Below the pieces are notes generated by a model. That model ran no database searches and was not told the DNA's origin. It saw only the letters and a program-made list of their open reading frames with translations. The position numbers and the translations under genes were made by a program. A stretch of 37,529 nt of DNA. Origin: JAFGNW01 sp964618515. GTDB taxonomy: Bacteria; Zixibacteria; MSB-5A5; GN15; FEB-12. The stretch's first letter is position 1. Each line of letters starts with the position of its first letter. Shown here piece by piece: positions 14,619-24,360 of this stretch. The stretch lies in contig CAZUAS010000017.1 in assembly GCA_964618515.1 (NCBI GenBank), positions 1 to 37,529 of the forward strand. Reading direction: 5' to 3'.

Positions 14619-16049
14619 TTAATATAGTTCGGTTGAACCGGCTTCGAGACGCTGTTTCCATTCATCACTGTATATTTCTCCATAGACATTAGAATGGACC
14701 AGCCGGTAATCGCCGTAACCTTCCCGGTCCTCGAAAACAAACAACTTTCCTTCTTTGAGGGAATGATAATACCAGATAACATAGGGATTACCCAAAACAG
14801 GGTTGCTTATGTCCTCTTTTTCCTCCCAGGGGCCATAAGTCATATAAATCCTTCCCCGGTCGGTTTTCCAGCCTTCCTGCTTGCTGTTCTCAACAGAAAA
14901 ATACTGATTGCTGAAGCGATAACGCTCAATCATTTCCAGGCGGCTTTCTATAACAGCGGTGGAAGTATTTTCATCATGTTCTTTCCAGTATTGGTTGAGG
15001 AAAATAAGCTTTCCTTGTTCATTCAAATTATCCAGAGCCTGTTTCTGGGTGGGGGTAAGCAGGTAAGCCACGAGATTCACCTTTTCTTCAAGTGATAAAC
15101 TATCATAAGGGTCGGTACTGGAAATCCCTCCTGAAGTATAGGAACGACTGGCCAGCGGGGTAAAAATGCGGAAGGGTACCAGGGCGGTGTCGGACTGTTG
15201 TGTCTGAAGGTCGGTGACCGTCAACTGAATGGTATAAATTCCCTCCAGCCATCCCTTGATGTCAAACATTTCCGTCACCACCGCCGAGGGACCCGGCTTG
15301 TCCTTTTTCCTGGAACCGTAATTCATAAAAACCTGGTTACTGTCGGTTAGAATATGATAGGTTACCTGGTATTGAGAAGGGTCATCGGGTGAATACTGAA
15401 GATTATAAATCTCCGCATAAAGATAAACGGCCGTATCGTGGCTGCTCAATATCGAGAGCGGGCAGTTGAGCACCTTAAAACCATTGGTCACCATCAGGGA
15501 ATTATCAGTGGGCTCGTCACCGACCCAGGTGATATTATAAGCCAAGGTTACTGCGCCTATCGCCAGCTGCTTTTTAACCGGCGGTTCAACCACCAGGCGG
15601 TCATAGAAAAATTGACCTTCCTTTTTACTGACAGCATCAATAACTGTAAGGCGGGCGGAGTATACTCCCGGTTTCAGCAGCAACGATAGTTTGTTGAACA
15701 GCTTATAGCCGGTAATCGATGCCGATTCCAGACCGGGTATCATAGCAGAAAAATAGGTTTTATTTGAATCAATGACCATCCCCTGGGTATTAAACAGATT
15801 TATCTGGGCAAAAATACGGGCGTAATAATTTGTATCGCTGCTGTCGGGTCGGAAGAAGGAAAATTCGTCCCGGTTCAAGGTGAACGGAAATTCAACCAGA
15901 ACCACCGAGTCGTATTCCGGATTGTTAAAAAAAACACTGCCACCATAAACCGTTAAATTTACGTCGAGCGGCTGAGCCACCCCCGGTTGTATCAGGCCGA
16001 CCGACAGCATAAACAGAACGGTCAGGCATATTTTCAAAAACATCACCAT
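14619..16049 (-). CDS. GWxTD domain protein, exported (copy 2 of operon)
   Basis: A 476-residue protein with a signal peptide (about 1-25, ending near GVAQP). The C-terminal GWxTD domain carries GWKTDRGRIYMTYGP (393-407), PYVIWYYHS and a final acidic DREGYGDYRLVHS segment. The preceding 300 residues are beta-rich, with no domain I can name. GWxTD proteins are found in FCB-group and related phyla and have no assigned function. GAGGTG lies just upstream of the ATG; the methionine two codons later is the alternative start. It is the last gene of the operon, 11 bp after its paralogue, and is followed by a strong terminator. Confidence 0.85.
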   Translation of the reverse strand: MVMFLKICLTVLFMLSVGLIQPGVAQPLDVNLTVYGGSVFFNNPEYDSVVLVEFPFTLNRDEFSFFRPDSSDTNYYARIFAQINLFNTQGMVIDSNKTYFSAMIPGLESASITGYKLFNKLSLLLKPGVYSARLTVIDAVSKKEGQFFYDRLVVEPPVKKQLAIGAVTLAYNITWVGDEPTDNSLMVTNGFKVLNCPLSILSSHDTAVYLYAEIYNLQYSPDDPSQYQVTYHILTDSNQVFMNYGSRKKDKPGPSAVVTEMFDIKGWLEGIYTIQLTVTDLQTQQSDTALVPFRIFTPLASRSYTSGGISSTDPYDSLSLEEKVNLVAYLLTPTQKQALDNLNEQGKLIFLNQYWKEHDENTSTAVIESRLEMIERYRFSNQYFSVENSKQEGWKTDRGRIYMTYGPWEEKEDISNPVLGNPYVIWYYHSLKEGKLFVFEDREGYGDYRLVHSNVYGEIYSDEWKQRLEAGSTELY

Positions 16050-16060
16050 ATCACCTCTTT

Positions 16061-17386
16061 TTAATAATCAGGACTCTGGTCTAAACCGTCATAAGGAAAC
16101 TGCAGGCGATACTCCCCGTCTTCATTCAAGTCCAGAAAAGTGAACTTGCGATAAGCGCCGATTTTATAATAATGCCAGATTTGATAAGGCGGCGAAGTCA
16201 ATGACATCGGCACGTCCTCAATCTCATCAGGCTCCCCATACTTTATCATAATCCGTCCCCGGTCGGTTCGCCAACCTTCGTGTCGAAAAGACTTAAAATG
16301 CTGATTAGCGAAATTTACCCGCCGATAAAATTCCACCTGAAATTCATTCCGGGGCGTTTCCGGAGTATTATCGAGAGCCTTCCAGAATTCATTGAAGGCT
16401 TTTAGCCTTTCTTCCTCGGATTCGATTTTTTTCATCTTTTCGACCTGACCCGGCTGTGCAATAATAGCCAGTTGTTCGAGGGCGGTGTTGAAATCATGAC
16501 GCAAAAGACCCCGCAAGGACCATTGAACGGTAAAGGTTTCTTTACGTTCATCCAGTTTTTTGTTGCGGCGGCCGCGCATGTAAACCTCAAGTTCATACTG
16601 GTCGGGGGCGAAATCCTCTATTGAAATTTCCCGTAATTGCATCTCAAGGGGACCCTTCAGAATATTGTTTAGAGTATCCCGGTAAACCATCGTACCGTTT
16701 TTCTTTCTTATTTTGGTTTCGATATCGACATTTTCCGTGGAATCATCTCCCCTATAAATCTCGAAGTAATAGCGCATCTTAACGTTATCATCACCCCCGA
16801 AAGAACGCCCTACCGATGGAATGACCACCAAGTTGCCCTTGTCGAATACCCCCGTCTCCTCTTTTAATGCATCTACCGTCTGGATAAACTCAATATCCGA
16901 AAGTTGCGGTGATGACTCGTAATAATTTTTAAGTTTGACGTCAAAATCGGTCGAGTAACTTTTGTCTGAATACCTGTCTCTTACGGTTACAGTAACTTTG
17001 TACTTACCGGGAACAAGGTCAAAATTGACTTGGCTGGTGCGAAAATCGGTACGGGAACGGGTTTTTTCCTCATCGGGAACAATTATATTCCTGTTTTTGG
17101 TATCCGAGGCTACAACTGCATTATTATTATCATTAACCGTAATCATAATTTCGTATTCGGCGATATAATCAGATCCCTGTGAGCGGTATTCAAAACCATA
17201 ATTAAAAATCTGGTAGTATATTTCCAGCCGGACTTTACCGGAATCCGGCGATTTAAACCCGGCATGGTCAAGCTGAATGAGGGGTTGAACCGCAGCACGT
17301 GAATTATCGAAAAAATTAAACTGCGCCCGGGGACTGAAAACCAGCAAAAAACTTATCAGCAAGCTGGTGCTGAAATATTTCATCAT
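16061..17386 (-). CDS. GWxTD domain protein, exported (copy 1 of operon)
   Basis: About 441 residues from the chosen start. The open frame extends to 17461, but the extra 25 residues precede a good signal peptide (MKYFSTSLLISFLLVFSPRA) and AGG lies at correct spacing before MM at 17386/17383. The middle is beta-rich (about 30-280). Residues 371-385 carry GWRTDRGRIMIKYGE, followed by PYQIWHYY and DLNEDGEYRLQFPYD, the GWxTD pattern. It is paralogous to the next gene. It lies about 100 bp after the last efflux permease with no terminator between, so co-transcription is likely. The function is unknown. Confidence 0.85.
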   Translation of the reverse strand: MMKYFSTSLLISFLLVFSPRAQFNFFDNSRAAVQPLIQLDHAGFKSPDSGKVRLEIYYQIFNYGFEYRSQGSDYIAEYEIMITVNDNNNAVVASDTKNRNIIVPDEEKTRSRTDFRTSQVNFDLVPGKYKVTVTVRDRYSDKSYSTDFDVKLKNYYESSPQLSDIEFIQTVDALKEETGVFDKGNLVVIPSVGRSFGGDDNVKMRYYFEIYRGDDSTENVDIETKIRKKNGTMVYRDTLNNILKGPLEMQLREISIEDFAPDQYELEVYMRGRRNKKLDERKETFTVQWSLRGLLRHDFNTALEQLAIIAQPGQVEKMKKIESEEERLKAFNEFWKALDNTPETPRNEFQVEFYRRVNFANQHFKSFRHEGWRTDRGRIMIKYGEPDEIEDVPMSLTSPPYQIWHYYKIGAYRKFTFLDLNEDGEYRLQFPYDGLDQSPDY

Positions 17387-17482
17387 ATTACCTGTCATAA
17401 TATTTATAACAATTTTCCTTTTATTTTGTTGAAATTTATATTGAGGAAATGAAAAGGGCAATTAAAATAATAAGGGTCTAAC

Positions 17483-18733
17483 TCACTCATATCTGAGAGC
17501 TTCAATGGGGTCCAGCCGGGAAGCTTTTATCGCCGGATAAACGCCGGAAACCAATCCCACCGAAACAGATACAATAAAACCAACTACTATCCAGAAGACC
17601 GGGATATTTATAGGGAAACTCAACAGCTTATTTATCAACATACCCAACAGAACCCCGAACAGCACCCCGATAATACCGCCGGTGGCCGACAGCGACATCG
17701 CTTCGGTTAAAAACTGCAGTATTATATTCATTCTCTTAGCCCCGATGGCCTTTCGGACGCCTATCTCCCGGGTTCGTTCCGTTACCGAAACCAGCATGAT
17801 ATTCATGACACCAATGCCGCCCACCATCAAACCGACCGAGGTAATGACAATCATCGCAAGGTAAATGTACTTGGTGATATTACCTATGGTTTCCTTGAAC
17901 TGCTCCTGGGTACTCAAGGCAAAATTATCTTTTTTGTTAAATGGTACTTTACGATAAATTCGCAAGGCTGTGGTAATTTCCTCTTTGGCCTGCTCAATCT
18001 TATCATAGGAAACCGCCCGGGCAATTAAACCCAGTTCTTCTTCCCAGGGGTACATTTTCAAAAAGGTTGACAGGGGAATGATGACCAGTCGGTTTTCGTG
18101 TTCGTTGCCGAAATTTGATTTCAGTTTTTCAACAACGCCGACCACGGTAAATTTATATCCGTTGACCCTGATTTCCTTGTCGACCGCTGATTTTCCCTCG
18201 AACAGGGCTTCTGCGACATCGGCACCAAGAACGCAATTCATCAGATGAAATTTTTCATCAACTTCGGATAAAAACCGCCCTTCCGCCATATTTCTATCAC
18301 GCACCCGAACAAAATCCGGCCAGGTACCGAAGATATAGGGGTCACTGAATTTAATATTATTATATTTGACCTCATTGCCCCCCGGTTTGAAATAATAATT
18401 CTGCGGTGAAACCCCGTCCACCGACGGACAGTTATCTCTTATAGCCTGCGCCTCGCCGACCGTTATCGGGGGACGGTTCCGTTCTTCCTCGGTTAATTTA
18501 TCAAAATCGACATCATCTTCATATTTGCTGATTATGATGATATTAGACCCGATCTTATCGATTTCCTCCTCGGCGGCGTCATTCAATCCATCAATAATGG
18601 CGGCCATCCCGATTACCGAACTTACTCCCACCATAACTCCCAGAATAGTCAACCCGGCGCGTAATTTATTGGCTCTTATCGAGGCCAGCGCCATCAAGAT
18701 ACTGTCTTTTATTTCAACCATGGTCAACAGCAT
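17483..18733 (-). CDS. MacB/FtsX-type ABC transporter permease (second)
   Basis: A 416-residue protein with one N-terminal membrane helix (about 22-42), a large periplasmic domain (MacB_PCD type, about 45-275) and a C-terminal FtsX domain with three helices (about 290-415). NIMLVSVTERTREIGVRKA in the loop after the second helix is the family signature. There is no fused ATPase, unlike E. coli MacB. It differs from the upstream permease through most of the periplasmic domain, so the two may form a heterodimer with the shared ATPase. It starts 5 bp after the previous stop. Confidence 0.92.
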   Translation of the reverse strand: MLLTMVEIKDSILMALASIRANKLRAGLTILGVMVGVSSVIGMAAIIDGLNDAAEEEIDKIGSNIIIISKYEDDVDFDKLTEEERNRPPITVGEAQAIRDNCPSVDGVSPQNYYFKPGGNEVKYNNIKFSDPYIFGTWPDFVRVRDRNMAEGRFLSEVDEKFHLMNCVLGADVAEALFEGKSAVDKEIRVNGYKFTVVGVVEKLKSNFGNEHENRLVIIPLSTFLKMYPWEEELGLIARAVSYDKIEQAKEEITTALRIYRKVPFNKKDNFALSTQEQFKETIGNITKYIYLAMIVITSVGLMVGGIGVMNIMLVSVTERTREIGVRKAIGAKRMNIILQFLTEAMSLSATGGIIGVLFGVLLGMLINKLLSFPINIPVFWIVVGFIVSVSVGLVSGVYPAIKASRLDPIEALRYE

Positions 18734-18738
18734 GGGAA

Positions 18739-19968
18739 CTACTCATAACTTAAGGCTTTAATCGGGTCCAGCCGGGCGGCTTTCATAGCGGGATAAATCC
18801 CGAATATCAGACCGATACCGGTGGAGATGCTGATGCCGGAAATAATCGCCAGAGCCGAGGGCGAAATAGTCATGTCTATCATGTTCATCAGACTCCGGGC
18901 AATGACAAAGCCCAGCACCACGCCTATCAGGCCGCCGGTCATCGTTAAAATCAGAGATTCGAACAGAAATTGAACCAGAATATGTTTCTGCTTGGCACCC
19001 AGCGACTTGCGAATCCCTATTTCCCGCGTTCTTTCGGTTACCGAAACCATCATTATATTCATAACCACAATGCCCCCGACCACCAGTGAAATTGATGATA
19101 TCCCGATCAATCCCAATCTGAAAACACGGGTTATCTGGTTCAAAAAATCCAGAACCATGTCAGCGGTCAGAATTGTAAAATCATCGGGTTTATCAAACGG
19201 TACGTGCCGGTAGGAACGCATGATAACCCTTACCTGGTCCATGGCATCTTGAAGCTTTTCCACCGATTTCGCTTTGATGACGAAACTCATATATCGCCCG
19301 CGCCCGGGGCTACCGAATTGTTTGATATAAGTCGAAAAAGGAATATATATAAAATTGTCTTCGTTGTTACCGCCGAATGGGCTGCCTCTTTTTTTGGCCA
19401 AGCCGACAACCTTGTAGCTCAAACCATTAATTTTAATATCCCTGCCGAGCGGGTCAAGTCCGGACAGTAAATTTTCTCTGACCATGTCCCCGATAAAAGC
19501 CACCCGCTGGCGGTATAATTCCTCTTCGGGAACATAAAACCGACCTTGTTCGACTTCGATATCAACAATATCAATTAAATTGGACCGGGCAGCCCTTATG
19601 TTAACATTATTTAAAGCCTGGTTACCGTACTTCACCTTTGCCGTCGTACCCGTGTTAGGCGTTACTTTTTCGCAATCGGGACAACCATCGATAATCAGCT
19701 TTTCCATCTCCGGATCCAGGGGTTTGCGTTTTATCATTTCTCGGAATTCTTCTTCAGTGGTAGCTATTCCCATGCGCTGAACGAAAAAGGTGGTCGGACC
19801 CAAAGAAGCGAGGTCCGCCTGGACAGCTCCGGCCATTCCTTCCAGGGCGGAGATAATGGTCATCACCGAGGTCACTCCGATCATGATGCCCAGAAAGGTC
19901 AGACCGGAGCGAAGTTTATTGCTGATGATGGCATCGGATGCAATTTTCAAAAGTGAACCGGTAATCAT
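18739..19968 (-). CDS. MacB/FtsX-type ABC transporter permease (first)
   Basis: A 409-residue permease with the same layout as the next gene: an N-terminal helix, a periplasmic MacB_PCD-like domain (about 40-270) and a three-helix FtsX domain with NIMMVSVTERTREIGIRKS. A DPEMEKLIIDGCPDCEKV segment in the periplasmic part contains two cysteines three residues apart, absent from the sister permease. It starts 3 bp after the ATPase stop. MacB-type systems export peptides, lipoproteins or antibiotics in a tripartite complex with an adaptor and TolC. Here those partners are the two genes upstream of the ATPase. Confidence 0.92.
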   Translation of the reverse strand: MITGSLLKIASDAIISNKLRSGLTFLGIMIGVTSVMTIISALEGMAGAVQADLASLGPTTFFVQRMGIATTEEEFREMIKRKPLDPEMEKLIIDGCPDCEKVTPNTGTTAKVKYGNQALNNVNIRAARSNLIDIVDIEVEQGRFYVPEEELYRQRVAFIGDMVRENLLSGLDPLGRDIKINGLSYKVVGLAKKRGSPFGGNNEDNFIYIPFSTYIKQFGSPGRGRYMSFVIKAKSVEKLQDAMDQVRVIMRSYRHVPFDKPDDFTILTADMVLDFLNQITRVFRLGLIGISSISLVVGGIVVMNIMMVSVTERTREIGIRKSLGAKQKHILVQFLFESLILTMTGGLIGVVLGFVIARSLMNMIDMTISPSALAIISGISISTGIGLIFGIYPAMKAARLDPIKALSYE

Positions 19969-19971
19969 TTT

Positions 19972-20679
19972 TTAATGCACACCGTTACGTTCGGAGTCCA
20001 GAATTTTCTGGTCTTCCGCAATTCGACCGTCGAGAATGGAAAGCACTCTCCTGGCGTGACGGGCAACCTCACGTTCATGCGTCACGATAATAATGGTATT
20101 ACCCTGGCGGTGAAGGTCGTTCAGAAGTCTCATGATTTCTTCGGAGGTTTTACTGTCCAGGTTGCCGGTGGGTTCATCAGCCAGAATCAGGGAAGGATTA
20201 TTGACCAGAGCCCGGGCAATTGCCACTCGTTGCCTTTGACCACCGGAAAGTTCGTTGGGTTTATGGTTCATCCGGTCTTCCAGCTGTACTTTAGTCAAAG
20301 CCTGACGGGCTTTTTCCTGGCGGTCACGGGTAGGCGTGCCATTATAAATCAATGGTAATTCAACATTATGCAACGCCGTGGCACGGGGTAACAGGTTGAA
20401 AGTCTGAAATACAAAACCGATTTCCCGGTTACGGATATTGGCCAGTTCATTGTCGTTCATCTGGCTGACTCTCTTGCTATTCAGGAAATACTCACCTTTG
20501 GTGGGTGTATCCAGACAGCCAATCAGGTTCATCAAAGTCGATTTACCCGAACCGGATGGTCCCATAATCGCAACATACTCCCCTTTTTCAATCGTAATGG
20601 TTACATCCTGGAGAGCATGAACATCTTCCGCACCCATCACATAGGTTTTACACAAACCTCTAGTCTCGATAAGCGCCAT
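19972..20679 (-). CDS. ABC transporter ATPase, MacB/LolD type
   Basis: A 235-residue ATPase with Walker A GPSGSGKST (40-48), Q-loop in FVFQTFNLLPR, signature LSGGQRQRVAIARAL, Walker B ILADEPTGNLD and switch VTHE. This is the LolD/MacB subfamily, which drives mechanotransmission rather than classic import or export. It lies 2 bp after the adaptor stop and 3 bp before the first permease. It is the only ATPase for two permeases. LolD is unlikely given the TolC and adaptor neighbours. Confidence 0.95.
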   Translation of the reverse strand: MALIETRGLCKTYVMGAEDVHALQDVTITIEKGEYVAIMGPSGSGKSTLMNLIGCLDTPTKGEYFLNSKRVSQMNDNELANIRNREIGFVFQTFNLLPRATALHNVELPLIYNGTPTRDRQEKARQALTKVQLEDRMNHKPNELSGGQRQRVAIARALVNNPSLILADEPTGNLDSKTSEEIMRLLNDLHRQGNTIIIVTHEREVARHARRVLSILDGRIAEDQKILDSERNGVH

Positions 20680-20681
20680 GA

Positions 20682-22019
20682 TTAAATTCTTCCTGTTTCT
20701 TCAACTTGCTTGATAACTTTAACGCGGTCACCATCTTTAATAGTTCTCAGAATCCGGTAGGGTCCCGAGATGACAGAATCACCGTCATTTATTCCGGATA
20801 GAATTTCAATGTCTTTCTGGTCGGCAATACCGGTTTTAACCGGGACAAACTCCGCCAGCCCGTTCCTGATGATATAGACGCCCTTAACGTCTTCCCGTTT
20901 AACCTCTTTACCGGTGCTGTCGGCCAGGGTATCTTTTTGCGGAGTCTCTTCATCGGTGACATTTTCCGCGGCCTGAACCTGGCTGACAACTGCCGAACCG
21001 GTGCTTTCTTTAGCCTGGCGGGCTCGTTCTAAAGAATCCAGGTCCAGAGAACGCATGACCACAGCACTGAACGGAACAGCGATTATCCCGAACTGCTTGT
21101 TGGTGGTTATATCCACATCAGCCGACATCCCGGGGCGAATATTGGCTTTCGTCTCTTTAAGAATAACTTTCACCCGAAAATTGGTTGACTGATCCTGAGA
21201 AACACTGCTGGCATAAATTGCCGTGTTGCCGATTTCAACCACTTCACCGGAAAAAACGGAGTCCGGAAAGGCATCAACTGATATTTTCGCCGGTTGATTA
21301 AGTTCAATTTTACTTATCTCCGTTTCATCCACCTCGACTTCAACCTCGAATACATTCAGATTGGAGATGGTCATAAGAGTCTTACCCTGTGTAAATGAGG
21401 TTTGGGCGGCCGCAATCTCGCCGACTTCACAATCAAGATAGGTAATAATACCGGACATGGGAGCTCTTATCTTGGTTTTACTCAGATAATCGAGCTGTTT
21501 TTCGTAGCGGGATTCAAGCTGTCTGGCCTGGGCAATCATGGCTTCGTACGCAGCCTTAGCATTAAGGTATGCGTAGCTGGCATTTTTAAACTGTGTTTCC
21601 GAAGTCAGGTTGTTTTTATACAATTGTTCCTGACGTTCAAATTCTTCCCGGGACTGGTCCAGAGTGGATTTGGCACCTTCAAGGCGGGCGTTGATTTCAT
21701 TGACTGCATAATGGGCCTGCTCGGCATCGGAAGCCAGCTGAACAGTGTCGAGCATCACCAGGAGATCACCGGCCCTGACAATGTCGCCTTCCTTAACCAG
21801 GAGCTTTATGATTTCACCGTTAACCTCGGAAGTAATATTGACTTTGGTTTGGGGTTGAATTCGACCCGAGGCCGAGACAATCTCGGTCATGTCCTTTTTA
21901 CCCGCTTTGATAACATTGACATCGATAGCTTTCTCGTTACTGGTCGCCAGATTGGCGACTATAAGAATAATTACTACGACTACGACGGCGCCGATTATCA
22001 AAATTTTCTTCTTCTTCAT
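20682..22019 (-). CDS. MacA/HlyD-type periplasmic adaptor
   Basis: A 445-residue membrane-fusion protein. An N-terminal anchor helix (about 5-26) is followed by a beta/lipoyl segment (IKLLVKEGDIVRAGDLLVML), a coiled-coil hairpin (about 95-175) rich in Glu, Gln and Ala, the return lipoyl half (IRAPMSGIITYL), and beta-barrel and membrane-proximal domains. A polar linker of about 50 residues (roughly 330-380) interrupts the C-terminal part and is unusual for MacA. AAAGG precedes the ATG. It connects the inner-membrane permeases to TolC. Confidence 0.93.
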   Translation of the reverse strand: MKKKKILIIGAVVVVVIILIVANLATSNEKAIDVNVIKAGKKDMTEIVSASGRIQPQTKVNITSEVNGEIIKLLVKEGDIVRAGDLLVMLDTVQLASDAEQAHYAVNEINARLEGAKSTLDQSREEFERQEQLYKNNLTSETQFKNASYAYLNAKAAYEAMIAQARQLESRYEKQLDYLSKTKIRAPMSGIITYLDCEVGEIAAAQTSFTQGKTLMTISNLNVFEVEVEVDETEISKIELNQPAKISVDAFPDSVFSGEVVEIGNTAIYASSVSQDQSTNFRVKVILKETKANIRPGMSADVDITTNKQFGIIAVPFSAVVMRSLDLDSLERARQAKESTGSAVVSQVQAAENVTDEETPQKDTLADSTGKEVKREDVKGVYIIRNGLAEFVPVKTGIADQKDIEILSGINDGDSVISGPYRILRTIKDGDRVKVIKQVEETGRI

Positions 22020-22039
22020 CGGAATAACCTTTATTTATG

Positions 22040-23440
22040 TTACATTTTTCCCATAGCATTTTCGAGTTCGGCTATCGCCAGATTCAAATCAAAATCTGCC
22101 CGGATTAAAGAAACCTGGGCTTCTTTCAAAGAAACCTGAGCGTCGAGAAGTTCCAGAATAGCCGCCGCTCCCAGATTATATTTCTCCTGGGTTATCTTCA
22201 AATCTTCCTGGGCGGCTTCCACATTCTCCTCGGAAACCTTCTTTTGCTCCTTAAGCTGCTGGATATTCAAATAGGCTTTTTTAATGGCGCTGACGGCAGC
22301 ATTGCGTTCATCGGCCAGCTGGGCTTTCTGATTGTTCAGGTAAACCTTGGCCTGGGCAACCTGACGCTCTCTTAAAAAGCCGTCAAAAATCGTATAAGAG
22401 ACACTCAGACCATAATTCCGGGTATGCCGGGAATAATCATAGGTAACCGTGTCACCAAGAGTGCCGCTGAAAATACTGTACGAACCATAGGCGGAAAGAG
22501 TGGGCAAGTAATTGGCCTTAGCTGCTCGGTAGCTATGTTTATACGAATCGACATCTTTTTGCATCGCCAGAAGTGACGGTTTATGAGTTAATCCGAATTC
22601 GATCGCTTCCTCAAGAGTGCCGGTAAATTCCCGTGTAGCGTAGCTGGTGGAAAATTTGTAATCTTTACTCGGGTCCAGTCCGATGGCGTAAGCCAGATTG
22701 GCTTTGGAATTGGTCACGGCATTTCTGGCGGCTAAAAGAGACAGCTGGTCGTTGCCGTATTGCACCTTTTGCTTGAGCACGTCGGAACGTGATACGGAAC
22801 CCAAATCATACTTGGACTGGGTTAACTTGAGCTGCTCTTCAGCCCTCTTGACAGCCTCTTCCTGAACCGCCAGATTCTCCACATTGGCCAGCAAAGCGTA
22901 ATAATACATTTTTACCGAATAAATCAAATCCTGTTCGGAAGCTATGACATTAAGCTGGGCGCTGGCTTTACTGGCTGAAGCCGAAGCGTAATCAAACCAG
23001 CTGGATACATTGATTAAATCCATTGAACCAGAAAAACGTAAGGTCTTGCTGGTTCCCAGATCCAAATCGTCATATTCAAGTTCTTTTACTTCTGTATCCA
23101 GTACGTTGTATCGTATCACCTTTAAACTGTCGGAACCAATTACCTCCCAATCGATATAAGGTTCCTGATAAACAAGCTCGACATCCTGTTTCCGGTGGGT
23201 TTGCTTGCCCTTGCTGTAATCGTATCCGGCGTTGAGACGGGGTAAAAAAGCCCCCAGGGCATTCAAACGGGCATACTTCGCCACTGTCGCCTGACCATGG
23301 GCGGCGATTATCGAAGCCCGGTTCTGTAAAGCCAGGTCAATACAATCATCCAGGGTCAATTCATCCTGCGCCTTCAGAGGGTTACCGTAAAGACCAATGA
23401 ATAGAAGTAACAGTACCCATATCCGTTTCATAAACCTCAT
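22040..23440 (-). CDS. TolC-family outer-membrane efflux protein
   Basis: A 466-residue protein with a signal peptide (about 1-24, MRFMKRIWVLLLLFIGLYG...KAQ) and two OEP repeats with long alpha-helical coiled coils. Typical segments are LTLDDCIDLALQNR and LKLTQSKYDLGSVSRSDVL, repeated later as LKITQEKYNLGAAAILELLD. TolC proteins trimerise into an outer-membrane channel and periplasmic tunnel. AAGGAG lies 9 nt before the ATG. It is 24 bp downstream of the Yip1 gene and 20 bp upstream of the adaptor. Confidence 0.94.
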   Translation of the reverse strand: MRFMKRIWVLLLLFIGLYGNPLKAQDELTLDDCIDLALQNRASIIAAHGQATVAKYARLNALGAFLPRLNAGYDYSKGKQTHRKQDVELVYQEPYIDWEVIGSDSLKVIRYNVLDTEVKELEYDDLDLGTSKTLRFSGSMDLINVSSWFDYASASASKASAQLNVIASEQDLIYSVKMYYYALLANVENLAVQEEAVKRAEEQLKLTQSKYDLGSVSRSDVLKQKVQYGNDQLSLLAARNAVTNSKANLAYAIGLDPSKDYKFSTSYATREFTGTLEEAIEFGLTHKPSLLAMQKDVDSYKHSYRAAKANYLPTLSAYGSYSIFSGTLGDTVTYDYSRHTRNYGLSVSYTIFDGFLRERQVAQAKVYLNNQKAQLADERNAAVSAIKKAYLNIQQLKEQKKVSEENVEAAQEDLKITQEKYNLGAAAILELLDAQVSLKEAQVSLIRADFDLNLAIAELENAMGKM

Positions 23441-23464
23441 CGATTATTTCTCCTTATATCTCCA

Positions 23465-24196
23465 TTAAAACAAACTGCCTATTGCTGTTAAAAGTACATG
23501 CAACACCGATAACAAGCCTACCGATAAGACCGACAACCAGTATCCTTTGTTGCGTACAAATCCATAAACCGCCGACAGGCCAATACCCACCACGATTATT
23601 TCCCAGATGTTAAACAGGTCAATTTTGGATAAGGCGACAAAAGGTAAACTCTGAAATCCCTTATCAATCGCCAGAAAGCCCAGTGAAAAGGGTGCCATCA
23701 TCTGCCCTTTCATATATATAAAGAGCGCTGTCAGAATGCTCCCGGCTTCAAATAAAAACTGCCCGTAAAGCATAACCGATAAAACCTGTTTGAAGCGGGC
23801 TTTGCCGGCCATAATAAAATTTCCGAAAAAAACAGCCAGCAGGGCGGCTACCAGAGGTATCAGCATACTGAAAATAACACCTCCTACAAAAGTGGAGATG
23901 CGCATAAAATTTATAGCGTTTTCGGGCAGTTGCTGTCCTTGAAGACGTTCCTGCAACTGGGGCGATTCGATTTGCATTTTGAGCATGGCATCCATCATCA
24001 AATACATGGAAATCATTGCCAATATTAATATCGCAATATAGGGAATGAGAATTTTAGGATGGTTTTTTAAATTTTCGAAAAACTGTGCCGGTTTATAAAA
24101 AACCTCGAACAAACCTCTAATCGACAGCCCCTTGTCGGCATCGGAAGAAATTGCTGCCGCAGGCGTCACTTGTGGATTGTTTATATTTTCCAACAC
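23465..24196 (-). CDS. Yip1-domain membrane protein
   Basis: A 243-residue protein with a short cytoplasmic N-terminus, the conserved GLFEVFYKPAQFFENLKNHP entry and about five membrane helices, the pattern of bacterial Yip1 family proteins. Their role is not established. AAAGGAGA precedes the ATG. It heads the efflux operon. The space before it (24197-24307) is AT-rich, and I could not find a convincing promoter there. It may help place or assemble the transporter, by position only. Confidence 0.8.
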   Translation of the reverse strand: MLENINNPQVTPAAAISSDADKGLSIRGLFEVFYKPAQFFENLKNHPKILIPYIAILILAMISMYLMMDAMLKMQIESPQLQERLQGQQLPENAINFMRISTFVGGVIFSMLIPLVAALLAVFFGNFIMAGKARFKQVLSVMLYGQFLFEAGSILTALFIYMKGQMMAPFSLGFLAIDKGFQSLPFVALSKIDLFNIWEIIVVGIGLSAVYGFVRNKGYWLSVLSVGLLSVLHVLLTAIGSLF

Positions 24197-24307
24197 ATTC
24201 TCCTTTAATTGTCTTTAGACGTTAATTTTGTTTAAAAGTTTCAATTAGTGACAAATGTATTTTTTTAATGGAAATACTTATCATATGTTAAAATATTCAA
24301 ACAAAAA

Positions 24308-24336
24308 AAAACGGGCAATTGAAAAAAGCCCGTTTT
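24308..24336 (-). terminator. Intrinsic terminator after hppA
   Basis: AAAACGGGC (24308-24316) and GCCCGTTTT (24328-24336) flank a 11-nt loop. On the minus strand the stem is followed by a long U tract from the A run at 24303-24310. It lies 25 bp after the hppA stop. Confidence 0.85.
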
Positions 24337-24360
24337 CAAATAAATTAATATTTTACACCT

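Noticed and set aside
21402..22139. 245-codon plus-strand open frame opposite the adaptor gene
   Set aside because: It mirrors the codon pattern of the MacA-like adaptor and runs into the TolC gene. It has no ribosome site and no recognisable domain.
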